DNA of 64,000 nt from Pseudomonas sp. DNDY-54 (GTDB lineage Bacteria; Pseudomonadota; Gammaproteobacteria; Pseudomonadales; Pseudomonadaceae), in NCBI RefSeq assembly GCF_019880365.1, contig NZ_CP082271.1:3410001-3474000 (forward strand). Direction: 5' to 3'. This document shows, piece after piece, positions 46,765 to 55,423 of this stretch; positions within the stretch are counted from its first letter, which is position 1; each line of letters begins with the position of its first letter. The position numbers and the translations under genes were made by a program. The notes below the pieces were generated by a model, which saw only the letters and a list, made by a program, of their open reading frames with translations, made no database searches and was not told the origin of the DNA.

Positions 46765-47058
46765 ATGCAGGTGGAAAGCTTTTTCGAATGGTTGGGCCAA
46801 GCGCTCGGTACGGTGATTCGCTACATCGTCGATGCGCTCAGCGGCTTCTTTGGTCTGTTTGCCGATGCCGGCGCCAACTTCCTCGAGGGGTTGTCACGGA
46901 CCCTCGGCATGGACCGCTCATTGATCAGCCTGATCGCACTGGCGATCGGGCTGATGCTGCTAGTCGGCGCGTTCCGAGCGTTCTTTCGGCGCTCGTTCAT
47001 CGCAGGCGTGATCTATCTCTTCCTCGGACTCTGGCTGTTGAGCTGGCTGATCCACTGA
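46765..47058 (+). CDS. Small membrane protein, unknown
   Basis: 97 residues with three hydrophobic stretches (about 14-34, 53-70, 78-95) and a short linker. No motif is recognised. A GACAGGAGC ribosome site precedes the ATG, and the codon use resembles its neighbours, so it is probably real. It lies 97 bp before the MATE gene in the same direction. Confidence 0.72.
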   Translation: MQVESFFEWLGQALGTVIRYIVDALSGFFGLFADAGANFLEGLSRTLGMDRSLISLIALAIGLMLLVGAFRAFFRRSFIAGVIYLFLGLWLLSWLIH

Positions 47059-47155
47059 CCCACGCCTTCCACCCCACGCCCCCAGCCATCGCCCATCGCC
47101 TGGCTGCGCTCAGAACCTCGACGACGTATCATGCCGGGCTGCTCTGGAGCCCCTC

Positions 47156-48538
47156 ATGTCTCGGCTATTGACCGCCTGGCAGCACGTCCCGACCCATAAA
47201 CGGGTATGGGCGCTGGCTGCACCGATGATCCTGTCCAACCTGTCCGTGCCGCTGGTGGCGCTGGTTGATAGCGCGGTGATCGGCCATCTACCCCATGCGC
47301 ATCAGCTGGCGTCGGTGGCCGTGGGCGGCAGCCTGTATACCTTGCTGGTCTGGGTCATGGGTTTTCTGCGCATGGGCACCACCGGTTTCGCCGCTCAGGC
47401 TGCCGGGCGCGAAGACGGTGGTGCGCTACGCCAGGTATTGTTGCAGGGGCTGCTGCTGGCGCTGGGATTCGCTCTGCTGTTGAGCGTCACGGCGCAACCA
47501 CTCAAGGGCTTTGCGTTGCAATTGATGCAACCTTCAGCCGAACTGGACAGCCTCACGCAAGCGTACTTCCACACGCGTCTGTTCGGCCTCCCCGCCGCAT
47601 TGGCCAGCCTGGCGCTGATCGGCTGGTTCCTCGGCACCCAGAACGCCCGGGCCCCGCTGGCCATTCTGCTGACCACCAATCTGATCAACGTCGCCCTGGA
47701 CCTGTGGTTCGTCATCGGCCTGGAATGGGGCGTGGCCGGAGCCGCACGCGCCTCGGTGATTGCCGAATGGAGCGGCGTGCTGGTCGGCTTGGCACTGACT
47801 CGCGGTGCCTTGCTGCGTTATCCCGGCCGGTTGAACGGCCAGGCCATGCGCCGTTGGGCCAGCTGGAAACCACTGATGTCGGTCAATCGCGATATCTTCC
47901 TGCGCTCGCTGGCGCTGCAACTGGTGTTCTTTTTAGTGACCGTACAAGGCACACGCCTCGGCGATGCGACGGTCGCCGCCAATGCGCTGCTGCTCAACGG
48001 CCTGATGCTCACCGCCCATGCACTGGACGGCCTGGCCCATGCAGTGGAAGCGCTGAGCGGCCATGCCATTGGCGCGCAGAACCGCACCGAGTTGCGCCGG
48101 ATCCTCACCGTCGCCGGCGGCTGGTCCTTACTGGCGAGCCTGGCGTTCGGGCTGTTTTTCCTGCTCGGTGGCGAGCTGTTCATCAGCCTGCAGACCGATA
48201 TCCCGTCGGTTCGCGACACCGCCCTCACCTATTTGCCCTACCTCGCGGCGCTGCCGCTTGTTGCAGTCTGGAGTTATTTGCTCGATGGCCTGTTCATCGG
48301 CGCTACCCGCGCGCGGGAAATGCGAAACGCCATGCTGCTTGCCGTGTTGATTTCGCTACCATTGGGCTGGCTGTTGCGCGGGATGGGCAATCATGGATTG
48401 TGGTTGGCCTTTCTCGCCTTCATGCTCCTGCGGGGCGTCTGCCTGGGCAGCATCGCCCGGAGACTGCAACGCGAGAAGCGATGGTTCGCATCGAGCCATA
48501 CGGCACCCAGCCATGAGCAAGATGCTGCTGCAACCTAA
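47156..48538 (+). CDS. MATE efflux transporter (DinF type)
   Basis: 460 residues with twelve membrane segments in two halves. MATE signatures include MILSNLSVPLVALVDSAVIGHL at the start and the GTTGFAAQAAGRED loop; the second half repeats it (NALLLNGLMLTAHALDGLAHAVEALSGHAIG). The DinF subgroup is suggested by the length and the VDSAVIGHL form. It would export drugs or bile-salt-like compounds using H+ or Na+. The substrate is unknown. Confidence 0.88.
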   Translation: MSRLLTAWQHVPTHKRVWALAAPMILSNLSVPLVALVDSAVIGHLPHAHQLASVAVGGSLYTLLVWVMGFLRMGTTGFAAQAAGREDGGALRQVLLQGLLLALGFALLLSVTAQPLKGFALQLMQPSAELDSLTQAYFHTRLFGLPAALASLALIGWFLGTQNARAPLAILLTTNLINVALDLWFVIGLEWGVAGAARASVIAEWSGVLVGLALTRGALLRYPGRLNGQAMRRWASWKPLMSVNRDIFLRSLALQLVFFLVTVQGTRLGDATVAANALLLNGLMLTAHALDGLAHAVEALSGHAIGAQNRTELRRILTVAGGWSLLASLAFGLFFLLGGELFISLQTDIPSVRDTALTYLPYLAALPLVAVWSYLLDGLFIGATRAREMRNAMLLAVLISLPLGWLLRGMGNHGLWLAFLAFMLLRGVCLGSIARRLQREKRWFASSHTAPSHEQDAAAT

Positions 48539-48555
48539 CCTAAGGATCATGAAAA

Positions 48556-49014
48556 ATGGCCTATGCCGTCGCCGCCTACCTGCACTTCGTGGCGATCTTT
48601 TTGCTGTTTTCCCTGCTGGTGCTCGAACATCAACTGTTTCGTCTGCCGCTGAACTTCAAGCGGGCACGTAGCCTGTTCCGGGTCGATCTGGCCTTCGGCA
48701 TCGCTGCCGGCTTGGTGCTCATCACCGGCGCGGCGCGCGCCATGCGCTACGGCAAAGGCCTGGATTACTACCTGAACAACAGCTTTTTCCACGCCAAGGT
48801 CGGGTTGTTCGTAGTTGTCGCGCTGATGTCGATCTACCCCACCGTCACCTTTCTCAAATGGCGCCCGGCGCTAAAGGCGGGCGAGGTCCCCACTATCAGT
48901 CCGGCCCATGCACGCGGCGTCAAGCTGGTCATTCGGATAGAGCTGCTCGCACTGCTGATGCTTCCCCTGCTGGCCGCACTGATGGCGCGAGGACTCGGCG
49001 TGATTCCGCAGTGA
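48556..49014 (+). CDS. DUF2214 membrane protein
   Basis: 152 residues with four membrane segments; the family pattern AYLHFVAIFLLFSLLVLEHQLFR, LITGAARAMRYGKGLDYYLNNSFFHAKVGLF is clear. DUF2214 proteins may bind heme through conserved His residues, but no function is proven. It starts 17 bp after the MATE gene, so the two are probably cotranscribed. Confidence 0.82.
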   Translation: MAYAVAAYLHFVAIFLLFSLLVLEHQLFRLPLNFKRARSLFRVDLAFGIAAGLVLITGAARAMRYGKGLDYYLNNSFFHAKVGLFVVVALMSIYPTVTFLKWRPALKAGEVPTISPAHARGVKLVIRIELLALLMLPLLAALMARGLGVIPQ

Positions 49015-49174
49015 CGCGAGATCGCATTTGACTGCAACGCCGGTCGGCCCGGCAGCGCAGGCGACTCGGCCGTGCACCCTGTATGTAGAAGGGAAACGAT
49101 CACAACCAACGGCAGTCGACTAACAGGACCGCGGCGTACCCGCAAACCGTCCGCCTAGCACCGGAGCCGAGCCT

Positions 49175-50281
49175 ATGACCGATCGCCTGAGCATTACGCC
49201 CCTTCCCTTCGACCCCACCTACGAACAGGTTCCTGATGACGAAGCCGAGACCATCTCCGGCCTCATTCAGGCCATGCGCGACATCACCGAGACGACCTTC
49301 GCCCACAGCGGCCATGCGATCCGCAGCGTGCACGCCAAGAGTCATGGCTTGCTGCAGGGCGAGATCGAAGTAAGGGACGATTTGCCGCCGGAGTTGGCGC
49401 AGGGCGCGTTTGCCAAGGCGGGGCGGATGCCGGTGGTGATGCGGTTTTCGACCAACCCCGGCGACATCCTCGATGACAAGGTGTCGACCCCGCGCGGGCT
49501 GGCGATCAAGCTGATTGGCGTCGAAGGTGAGCGGCTGCCCAACAGCGGTGGCCAGGTGACCCAGGACTTCGTCATGGTCAACGCGCCGGCTTTCCTTGCG
49601 CCGACACCCAAGGACTTTCTCAAGTCTGTGAAGCTGATTGCCAAGACCACCGACCGTGCGCCCCGGGCCAAACAGGTGCTTTCCGCCGCCCTGCGGGGTG
49701 CAGAAGGCCTGCTCGAGAAAGCGGGAGGCGAGAGCCCGACGCTCAAAGGCATGGGCGGCCATCCCATGACCAATCTGCTGGGCGAAACCTATTACAGCGT
49801 GGTCCCGATCCTCTACGGGCGCTATTTCGCCAAGCTGGCGCTGGTGCCGGTCTCTCCCGAGCTGAAAGCGCTGACAGACAAGGCCGTCGACCTGAGCGAC
49901 AAGCCGAACGGACTGCGCGACGCGGTCACCGAGCACTTCTCGAAGCACGGCGGGACGTGGGAGCTGCGCGTTCAGCTGGCAACCGATATCGACAAGATGC
50001 CCATCGAAGACGCGAGCGTGGCCTGGCCAGAAGACCTCAGCCCTTACGTCACGGTGGCGCGGATCGACGTCCAACCGCAAACGGCCTGGAGCGAGGCGCG
50101 GGCCAAGCGGGTCGACGACGAGATGTCCTTCAGCCCGTGGCATGGGCTCGCAGCGCACCGCCCACTCGGCGGCATCATGCGCTCGCGAAAGCCGGCCTAT
50201 GAAATGTCGTCGGAATTCCGCGCGCGTCATAACGGCTGCCCGATGCATGAACCGAGCAGCCTCGACCGACTACCTGACTGA
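49175..50281 (+). CDS. Catalase-family heme protein (short)
   Basis: 368 residues, shorter than true catalases (about 480). Catalase-fold elements are present: distal His in VHAKSHGLLQGE, RFSTNPGDILDDKVSTPRGLAIKLIG, the distal Asn in FVMVNAP, and a C-terminal RSRKPAYEMSSEFR with a possible heme-ligand Tyr. Relatives such as SrpA are lipid-peroxide or H2O2 metabolising proteins. Whether this one has catalase or peroxidase activity is not known. A strong terminator follows. Confidence 0.84.
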   Translation: MTDRLSITPLPFDPTYEQVPDDEAETISGLIQAMRDITETTFAHSGHAIRSVHAKSHGLLQGEIEVRDDLPPELAQGAFAKAGRMPVVMRFSTNPGDILDDKVSTPRGLAIKLIGVEGERLPNSGGQVTQDFVMVNAPAFLAPTPKDFLKSVKLIAKTTDRAPRAKQVLSAALRGAEGLLEKAGGESPTLKGMGGHPMTNLLGETYYSVVPILYGRYFAKLALVPVSPELKALTDKAVDLSDKPNGLRDAVTEHFSKHGGTWELRVQLATDIDKMPIEDASVAWPEDLSPYVTVARIDVQPQTAWSEARAKRVDDEMSFSPWHGLAAHRPLGGIMRSRKPAYEMSSEFRARHNGCPMHEPSSLDRLPD

Positions 50282-50304
50282 CTGCCACCAAGCTGTCACC
50301 GCAA

Positions 50305-50328
50305 GCGCCCCGGGTTATGCCGGGGCGC
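50305..50328. terminator. Bidirectional terminator
   Basis: A perfect 9-bp stem, GCGCCCCGG with CCGGGGCGC around GTTATG, lies between the convergent catalase-family and symporter genes. ATTCCTC follows on the plus side and TTGCGG on the minus side. Confidence 0.8.
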
Positions 50329-50333
50329 ATTCC

Positions 50334-51746
50334 TCAACGCCAGATGTTGTTGTTGATCTTGGCCTTCAGCTCAGGGTAATCCGCCGCCTTGAACGTCGGC
50401 ACTTCGCCTGCCTTGATCTGCGCCATGTAGTCCTTAGTGAGCTTCACCACCGTGCCCGAAAGCAGCGTAATGGCGATCAGGTTGATCGTTGCCATCAGCC
50501 CCATCGACGCATCCGCTGCGTTGAATACCGTCGTCACCGCCTCGTAAGCGCCCCAGATAACCATTCCGAGCGCGGCCAGGCGCAGCAAGGTAAGCCCGAG
50601 CTTGTTGCCCGCGCCGAGGAAAATCAGCGCGTTCTCGGCGTAGGAATAGTTGGCGACGATGGAGGTGAAGGCGAAGAACAGGATCGCGATAGCAATGAAG
50701 TACGTCCCGGCCACGCCAATGTGGCTTTCCATCGCCTGCTGTGTGAGCTGCGTGCCGGTTACGCCCGAGCCCGGCTCAAGCACGCCCGAGAGCAGAATCA
50801 TCACCGCCGTAGCGGTGCAGATCACGATGGTATCGATGAACACGCCCATCGCCTGCACCAGCCCCTGCGACGACGGGTGATGCGGCGCGGGGGTCGCGGT
50901 TGCCGCCACGTTGGGCGCCGAGCCCATCCCCGCCTCGTTCGAGAACAACCCACGCTTGATGCCGTTGAGCATCGCCGCGGTCACCGAGCCAGCAACGCCC
51001 CCGGCCGCCTCTTCCAGCCCGAAGGCGCTACGGAGGATGGTCATCAGTACGCCTGGCACTTCGGTGATATTGATCGCTAGCACGATCAGCGCCATGAGCA
51101 CGTAAAGACCGGCCATCAACGGCACCACCAACTCAGCGAACCGAGCAATCGAACGCAGTCCGCCAAAAATCACCATCCCCGCGAGAATAGCGATGGCGAT
51201 ACCCACCCACAGTTTGGGTATACCGAACGCGCCTTCCATCGCATCAGCAATCGAGTTGGCTTGCACGGCGTTGAACACCAGCCCGAACGAAATGATCAGC
51301 GCGACGGAGAACACGCCGCCGGCCCACGGTGCCTTCAGGCCCTTCGCGATGTAGAACGCCGGACCGCCCCGGTACTGCCCCTCGCCATCGCGCACCTTGT
51401 ACAACTGCGCGAGCGAACTCTCCGCGTAGGCCGTCGCCATGCCGACCAATGCCACCACCCACATCCAGAAAATCGCGCCGGCGCCGCCCAGATACAGCGC
51501 AACCGCAACACCGGCCAGGTTGCCGGTACCGACCCTCGACGCGAGGCTGGTACACAGCGCCTGAAACGGCGAGATGCCGGACGCGTCGCTCTGCCGCGCC
51601 CCTCTGATCGCCCGAACCATTTCGCCAAAATGCAGAAACTGCAGAAAGCCCAGGCGAATAGTGAAGAACACGCCCACCGCCAGCAGGCCGTAGATAAGGA
51701 CGTAGCCCCAGAAGATGGTGTTGAGGAAGTCGATGATTGCGGTCAT
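50334..51746 (-). CDS. Sodium:alanine/glycine symporter (AGCS family)
   Basis: 470 residues with about eleven membrane segments. AGCS signature: SPFQALCTSLASRVGTGNLAGVAVAL and GGAGAIFWMWVVALVGMATAYAESSLAQ near the N-terminus; later GLFSNEAGMGSAPNVAATA. These bind Na+ and amino acid. It imports alanine or glycine. It is monocistronic, separated from the NYN gene by a 203-bp divergent promoter region. Confidence 0.94.
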   Translation of the reverse strand: MTAIIDFLNTIFWGYVLIYGLLAVGVFFTIRLGFLQFLHFGEMVRAIRGARQSDASGISPFQALCTSLASRVGTGNLAGVAVALYLGGAGAIFWMWVVALVGMATAYAESSLAQLYKVRDGEGQYRGGPAFYIAKGLKAPWAGGVFSVALIISFGLVFNAVQANSIADAMEGAFGIPKLWVGIAIAILAGMVIFGGLRSIARFAELVVPLMAGLYVLMALIVLAINITEVPGVLMTILRSAFGLEEAAGGVAGSVTAAMLNGIKRGLFSNEAGMGSAPNVAATATPAPHHPSSQGLVQAMGVFIDTIVICTATAVMILLSGVLEPGSGVTGTQLTQQAMESHIGVAGTYFIAIAILFFAFTSIVANYSYAENALIFLGAGNKLGLTLLRLAALGMVIWGAYEAVTTVFNAADASMGLMATINLIAITLLSGTVVKLTKDYMAQIKAGEVPTFKAADYPELKAKINNNIWR

Positions 51747-51949
51747 GTAGGCGCCTTTTCGTGAGGGACGTAAGGGTACTGCTTACTCTAGCCGCTAAGC
51801 TGGCCTGCACCAGCCGTAGCGCGTCTAGCAGACTGTGAACGCAATCTCCGAACCGACTCGGTCACGAGGGTTCAATCGAAACGGCCGCCCTATGGCACCG
51901 TGACGGCGACTGGCGTTATGGTCAGCACATCACCCTCCAAGGACGAACC

Positions 51950-52780
51950 ATGGCCGCGAAGCCCAGCAACACCCGTCAGCAGATCCATCTCGCCGTCCTC
52001 ATCGACGCCGACAATGCCCCCGCCGCCATCGTCGAAGGCTTGTTCGAGGAAATTGCCAAATACGGCGTCGCCAGCGTCAAGCGCATCTACGGCGATTGGA
52101 CCAAGCCCAACCTGGGCAGCTGGAAGAAAGTGCTGCTCGACTATTCCATCCAGCCGATTCAGCAATTCGCTTACACCTCCGGCAAGAACGCGACCGACAG
52201 CTCATTGATCATCGACGCCATGGACTTGCTCTACACCCGGCGTTTCGACGGCTTTTGCCTGGTCTCGAGCGATAGCGATTTCACCCGTCTGGCCGCACGT
52301 ATTCGCGAAGAAGGCCTCACTGTTTACGGCTTCGGCGAGCAAAAAACGCCGTCGCCCTTCGTCTCCGCCTGCGACAAGTTCATCTACACCGAAATCCTCC
52401 GCGCGGACGCACCCAAGACCTCGCAGGAACCGCCCAGCAACGGCGACAAGACGCCCGCCTCCGCGCCGGTAGAGAAAGCCGAGGACGAGACGAAGGCCAC
52501 CGACAAGCCCGCCGAAGTCAAAGCCCAGAAAGTCCCGGTGGATTTCATCGCCAAGGTACTGAGCGACATAGCGGACGACGAAGACGACTGGGTCCACCTC
52601 GGAGAGCTAGGCTCCAACGTCAGCAAACTCCGGCCCGCCTTCGACCCGCGGCTGTACGGTTTCAAGAAACTCAGCGACCTGATCAAATCCCAACCCAAAC
52701 GCTTCGAGCTTGAAGCCCGCGGCACCACATCGAGCGGCGGCAAGGCGCTTTATGCGCGCAATATCAAAGCGGCCAGATAG
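51950..52780 (+). CDS. NYN-domain putative RNase with OST-HTH/LOTUS tail
   Basis: 276 residues. The NYN (PIN-like) nuclease domain spans about 12-150 with acidic residues in AVLIDADNAP, YGDWT, SLIIDAMDLL and LVSSDSDFTRLAARIRE, the metal-binding set. After an Ala/Glu/Lys-rich linker (about 155-195) an OST-HTH/LOTUS domain follows (about 200-272; WVHLGELGSNVSKLRPAFDPRLYGFKKLSDLIKS), a known RNA- or G-quadruplex-binding fold. It is likely an RNase or RNA-binding regulator; substrate unknown. Confidence 0.9.
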   Translation: MAAKPSNTRQQIHLAVLIDADNAPAAIVEGLFEEIAKYGVASVKRIYGDWTKPNLGSWKKVLLDYSIQPIQQFAYTSGKNATDSSLIIDAMDLLYTRRFDGFCLVSSDSDFTRLAARIREEGLTVYGFGEQKTPSPFVSACDKFIYTEILRADAPKTSQEPPSNGDKTPASAPVEKAEDETKATDKPAEVKAQKVPVDFIAKVLSDIADDEDDWVHLGELGSNVSKLRPAFDPRLYGFKKLSDLIKSQPKRFELEARGTTSSGGKALYARNIKAAR

Positions 52781-52896
52781 CGAGACGGCGCGACGCGAAA
52801 TGCTGTGCCCATCATTTTGCAATCAATCCATACGACGAGAATCGAACCCACACCCCTCGAACCCTTCTAAGCAGGCATCGACTCTAGGAGGTTCAC

Positions 52897-53403
52897 ATGA
52901 CCAAGCCACTGCTCACCGCCCTCGGCTTCGCACTTTGCGCGCCCGTTGCCTTTGCTCAGACGCCCAAGCCAGAGGTGATCACCCACCTGAACGGCCTGGA
53001 TATCGAAATCAGCGCCATGGGCGTCCCGACCTCCACCACCGCAGCGGGGGGCGAGTTGGTCGGGATTAGGGCTGTGAAGGTCATGAACAAGACCGGAGAG
53101 ACCGTGACGTGCGAATTTCACGTACCCGATGAGGCCCGGGCTGATACTTCCGCACCGCCGGTGTTTACCGTGACGCCGAATACACAACGAGTCGAACGCG
53201 TACCGGGCGACTATTCGCCTGATGAGCCGTTCGCCGAGCTGACCTGCCGTGGCGCGTCGCAAAGCGTGGGTAGTTCCACTGCCGCGCCCTCAAGCGAACC
53301 CGCCGCTGAGCCGGCCGCCGCGCCGACACCAAATACCGCCCCCGCGACAACGCCCGCCGACGAGCCGACACGTACACGCAACGCATCCGATCGCGATCGT
53401 TAA
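52897..53403 (+). CDS. Secreted protein, unknown, Pro/Ala-rich tail
   Basis: 168 residues: signal peptide (about 1-20, ending VAFAQT), a compact domain (about 25-120) with two Cys in VTCEFHVPDEA and AELTCRGAS that could form a disulfide, and a low-complexity Ala/Pro/Glu/Thr tail ending in Arg/Asp repeats. No family is recognised. An AGGAGG site precedes the ATG. It is the last core gene before the integron. Confidence 0.75.
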   Translation: MTKPLLTALGFALCAPVAFAQTPKPEVITHLNGLDIEISAMGVPTSTTAAGGELVGIRAVKVMNKTGETVTCEFHVPDEARADTSAPPVFTVTPNTQRVERVPGDYSPDEPFAELTCRGASQSVGSSTAAPSSEPAAEPAAAPTPNTAPATTPADEPTRTRNASDRDR

Positions 53404-53415
53404 GCCGGTTATCCT

Positions 53416-53445
53416 GCGGGCGCCTGGACTTACCCAGCCGCCCGC
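53416..53445 (+). terminator. Hairpin after the secreted-protein gene
   Basis: GCGGGCGCCTGG and CCAGCCGCCCGC pair with one mismatch around ACTTAC, 13 bp after the stop. No T tract, but the stem is strong. The remaining 210 bp to intI holds nothing recognised. Confidence 0.5.
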
Positions 53446-53656
53446 GTGCGCTGCGGGCGAAATGCGCTGAGGCGGCCCGAGCAGCTCCCGGCGGTCACCC
53501 CGGGAAGCGCATCAACCAATTTTCCCGATGCCGCTGAATCGCTTCACCCCGCGCCCTGCACCTCGGGGCCCGCTTTAGGGCCGCGGTATGGTTGAACGCA
53601 ATTACTTCGATTAACGGTGATCCGCGGGCACGACAGACCTGACCGCAACGACAGCC

Positions 53657-54622
53657 CTACATCCGATCCAGCGGGCTTAGCACCGCAAGACCGCCCCGAT
53701 TGAGCACATGGGTGTAGATCATCGTTGTCTTCACATCCGCATGCCCAAGCAGTTCCTGGACAGTGCGAATGTCCTGCCCGCTTTCCAACAAATGAGTGGC
53801 GAAACTGTGCCGCAGGGTATGAGGCGTCGCCAACTTTGCGAGCCCTGACGCCTTAACCGCTCGCTTGAACGCGCGTTGCACGCGTTTCTCGTCCAGATGA
53901 TGCCGACGCACCGACCCGCTGCGCGGGTCGACTGACAAGCCCGCCGCCGGAAAGACATATTGCCAAGCCCACTCAAACGGTGCGCCGGGATACTTCCGCG
54001 CCAAGGCATCCGGCAGATAGACGTCGCCCCTTCCCTCGGCCAGCTCGAACTGATGAATGGCTCGCACCCGCGCGATATGTTGCCTGAGCGGTAATGCCAA
54101 GCTTGTCGGCATTACCGTGACGCGATCCTTCTGACCCTTGCCGTCGCGGATGATGATTTCCTTTCGCGAGAAATCCACATCCTTGACCCTAAGCCGTACG
54201 CCCTCCATCAAACGAAGACCCCCGCCATACAAAAGTCGCGCGATGAGCCCGACGTCTCCATCAAGCTGTCCGAGGATCTGCTGTACCTCGCTAATGGAGA
54301 GCACAACCGGCAACCGAGCCGGTTTCTTGGCACGGACTACCTCGCCCAACCAGGGTAAATCCTGCTTGAGCACCTGTTTATAAAGAAACAATAACGCGGC
54401 CAGTGCCTGATTCTGCGTGGAGGCCGACACATCACGGCGAACCGCCAGATCAGAAAGAAACGCTTCGACGTCCGGAGCGCCCATTTCCATTGGGTGGCGA
54501 TAATTGTGAAACCGTACGTAGCGCTTGATCCATTCGCAATAGACGCGCTCAGTTCTGATCGAGTAGTGTTTCAGCCTGATCTGGTCGCGGACTTGATCGA
54601 GTAAACGCGGCTTTCCATCCAT
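53657..54622 (-). CDS. intI: Integron integrase IntI
   Basis: 321 residues, a tyrosine recombinase with Arg137 (GGGLRLME), His268-x-x-Arg271 (HTLRHSFATHL), His294 and Tyr303 (IYTHV). The segment WAWQYVFPAAGLSVDPRSGSVRRHH (about 218-242) is the IntI-specific insert that separates integron integrases from other recombinases and binds the extrahelical bases of folded attC. The ATG at 54622 has AAGGGAG upstream; a 30-residue longer frame exists but lies across the attI boxes. It is divergent from the cassettes, as in all integrons. The gene looks intact. Confidence 0.95.
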   Translation of the reverse strand: MDGKPRLLDQVRDQIRLKHYSIRTERVYCEWIKRYVRFHNYRHPMEMGAPDVEAFLSDLAVRRDVSASTQNQALAALLFLYKQVLKQDLPWLGEVVRAKKPARLPVVLSISEVQQILGQLDGDVGLIARLLYGGGLRLMEGVRLRVKDVDFSRKEIIIRDGKGQKDRVTVMPTSLALPLRQHIARVRAIHQFELAEGRGDVYLPDALARKYPGAPFEWAWQYVFPAAGLSVDPRSGSVRRHHLDEKRVQRAFKRAVKASGLAKLATPHTLRHSFATHLLESGQDIRTVQELLGHADVKTTMIYTHVLNRGGLAVLSPLDRM

Positions 54623-54632
54623 GGTGTATAAC
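54621..54632 (-). other. Inverted copy of the attI box at the intI start
   Basis: Read on the minus strand this is GTTATACACCAT, differing at one base from GTTATACACCAC of attI (54701-54712). It spans the intI ATG. If integrase binds it, it could repress its own synthesis. Confidence 0.5.
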
Positions 54633-54701
54633 TCCCTTATACATTCATCCTTCCTCGGAACCGCCCAGACTAGACAAGGAGGTCGAAGATGACAAGGAAT
54701 G

Positions 54702-54760
54702 TTATACACCACGCCCGTTCGGCGTCTTATACACCACTTGGTGTCTAATTATAGTTAGGC
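54702..54760 (+). other. attI recombination site
   Basis: Between intI and the first cassette. Two exact direct repeats TTATACACCAC (54702-54712, 54727-54737) lie upstream of a simple site with left box GTCTAAT (54743) and right core GTTAGGC (54754-54760), where cassettes insert after the first G. This mirrors attI1, with two accessory integrase sites plus a simple site. The exact left limit is inferred. Confidence 0.8.
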
Positions 54761-55063
54761 GTCATTTTCGTTTAAGGCTCGTGCATACATGGAAGTTTGT
54801 TTCGCCGCCGCCCGTTACTCTTTCAATACGCATCCGTCGCATTGCCCGCTAGCGCGTCGTTTGCGCGCTTTGGCTCCGAGTCCGGCAACAAGGAGCATGC
54901 AGCGGTGTGAATCAGTCAGCACGTATTGGTTTGAACGTTCGAATCCACTCAGCCATTCGCGGTATCAGCCAGCGAGGCCCGCTATGCTCCGCTGCCTAAC
55001 AAGCGGTTCAAGCCGCTCACTTCGTTCGCTGGGACTGGCTAAAGCCAGCCCCTTAACCAAACG
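54755..55063 (+). other. Cassette 1, no convincing gene
   Basis: The first cassette, between attI and attC1. An ORF of 92 codons (54789-55067) begins at an ATG without a ribosome site and runs through the whole attC, which is unlike real cassette genes. It may be a non-coding or promoter cassette, or a decayed one. As the first position it is the one best expressed in integrons. Confidence 0.6.
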
Positions 55064-55069
55064 TTAGGT
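54994..55069 (+). repeat. attC1
   Basis: 76 bp from inverse core GCCTAAC to core GTTAGGT, with internal complementary arms around CTGGGACTGGCTAAAGCCAG. Founding member of the near-identical attC family of this array. Confidence 0.92.
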
Positions 55070-55074
55070 ATCAA

Positions 55075-55308
55075 ATGCTAAACCGCTACCCTGACCAAGC
55101 CCGCACCCGTAGAGGTTACGCATTAACGGGAGCGTTGTTTTTGATATTTGGCCTATTTATGCTTTTTATCGGTTCAGCAGCAGGAACTCTTGTCGGTGTG
55201 GTCATGGCCTGTACATTACTTATTCCAGCATGCCTATTTAGCCACTCTCGCTTCAAAAAATATAATAGTGCCATTTCATGGGTAGCCAACTTTGGTAACC
55301 TGTCGTGA
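55075..55308 (+). CDS. Cassette 2: small membrane protein
   Basis: 77 residues with two membrane segments (about 15-33 and 36-53), a basic N-terminus and a basic loop (SHSRFKKYNS). The start lies 5 bp after the attC1 core, a normal distance for cassette genes. No homologue recognised. Base use is AT-richer than the chromosome. Confidence 0.7.
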   Translation: MLNRYPDQARTRRGYALTGALFLIFGLFMLFIGSAAGTLVGVVMACTLLIPACLFSHSRFKKYNSAISWVANFGNLS

Positions 55309-55309
55309 A

Positions 55310-55385
55310 ACCTAACTAGTGGTTCAAGTCGTTCGCTTCGCTCACTGGGACGGGCTAAAGCCCGCCCCTTAACCAAACGTTAGGC
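55310..55385 (+). repeat. attC2
   Basis: 76 bp, ACCTAAC to GTTAGGC, with the standard array sequence (TTCGCTTCGCTCACTGGGAC and GGGCTAAAGCCC). Confidence 0.93.
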
Positions 55386-55423
55386 GAGTGAGTCTTTTTA
55401 TCGGAGTATGGAGTAGTACCGAT

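Noticed and set aside
52835..52880. GAGAATCGAACCC resembling the 3' half of a tRNA in reverse
   Set aside because: No acceptor stem, anticodon arm or CCA context could be paired; probably chance.
54623..54712. Longer intI frame of 351 residues
   Set aside because: The extra 30 residues lie over attI boxes, lack a ribosome site, and are not part of the integrase family.
54623..54760. LexA (SOS) box before intI
   Set aside because: No CTGT-N8-ACAG-like sequence was found by eye in the region.
55116..55376. Minus-strand ORFs starting VKGRALARPSERSER in the cassettes (also 57251-57478)
   Set aside because: These are the reverse complement of attC, repeated with each site, not genes.
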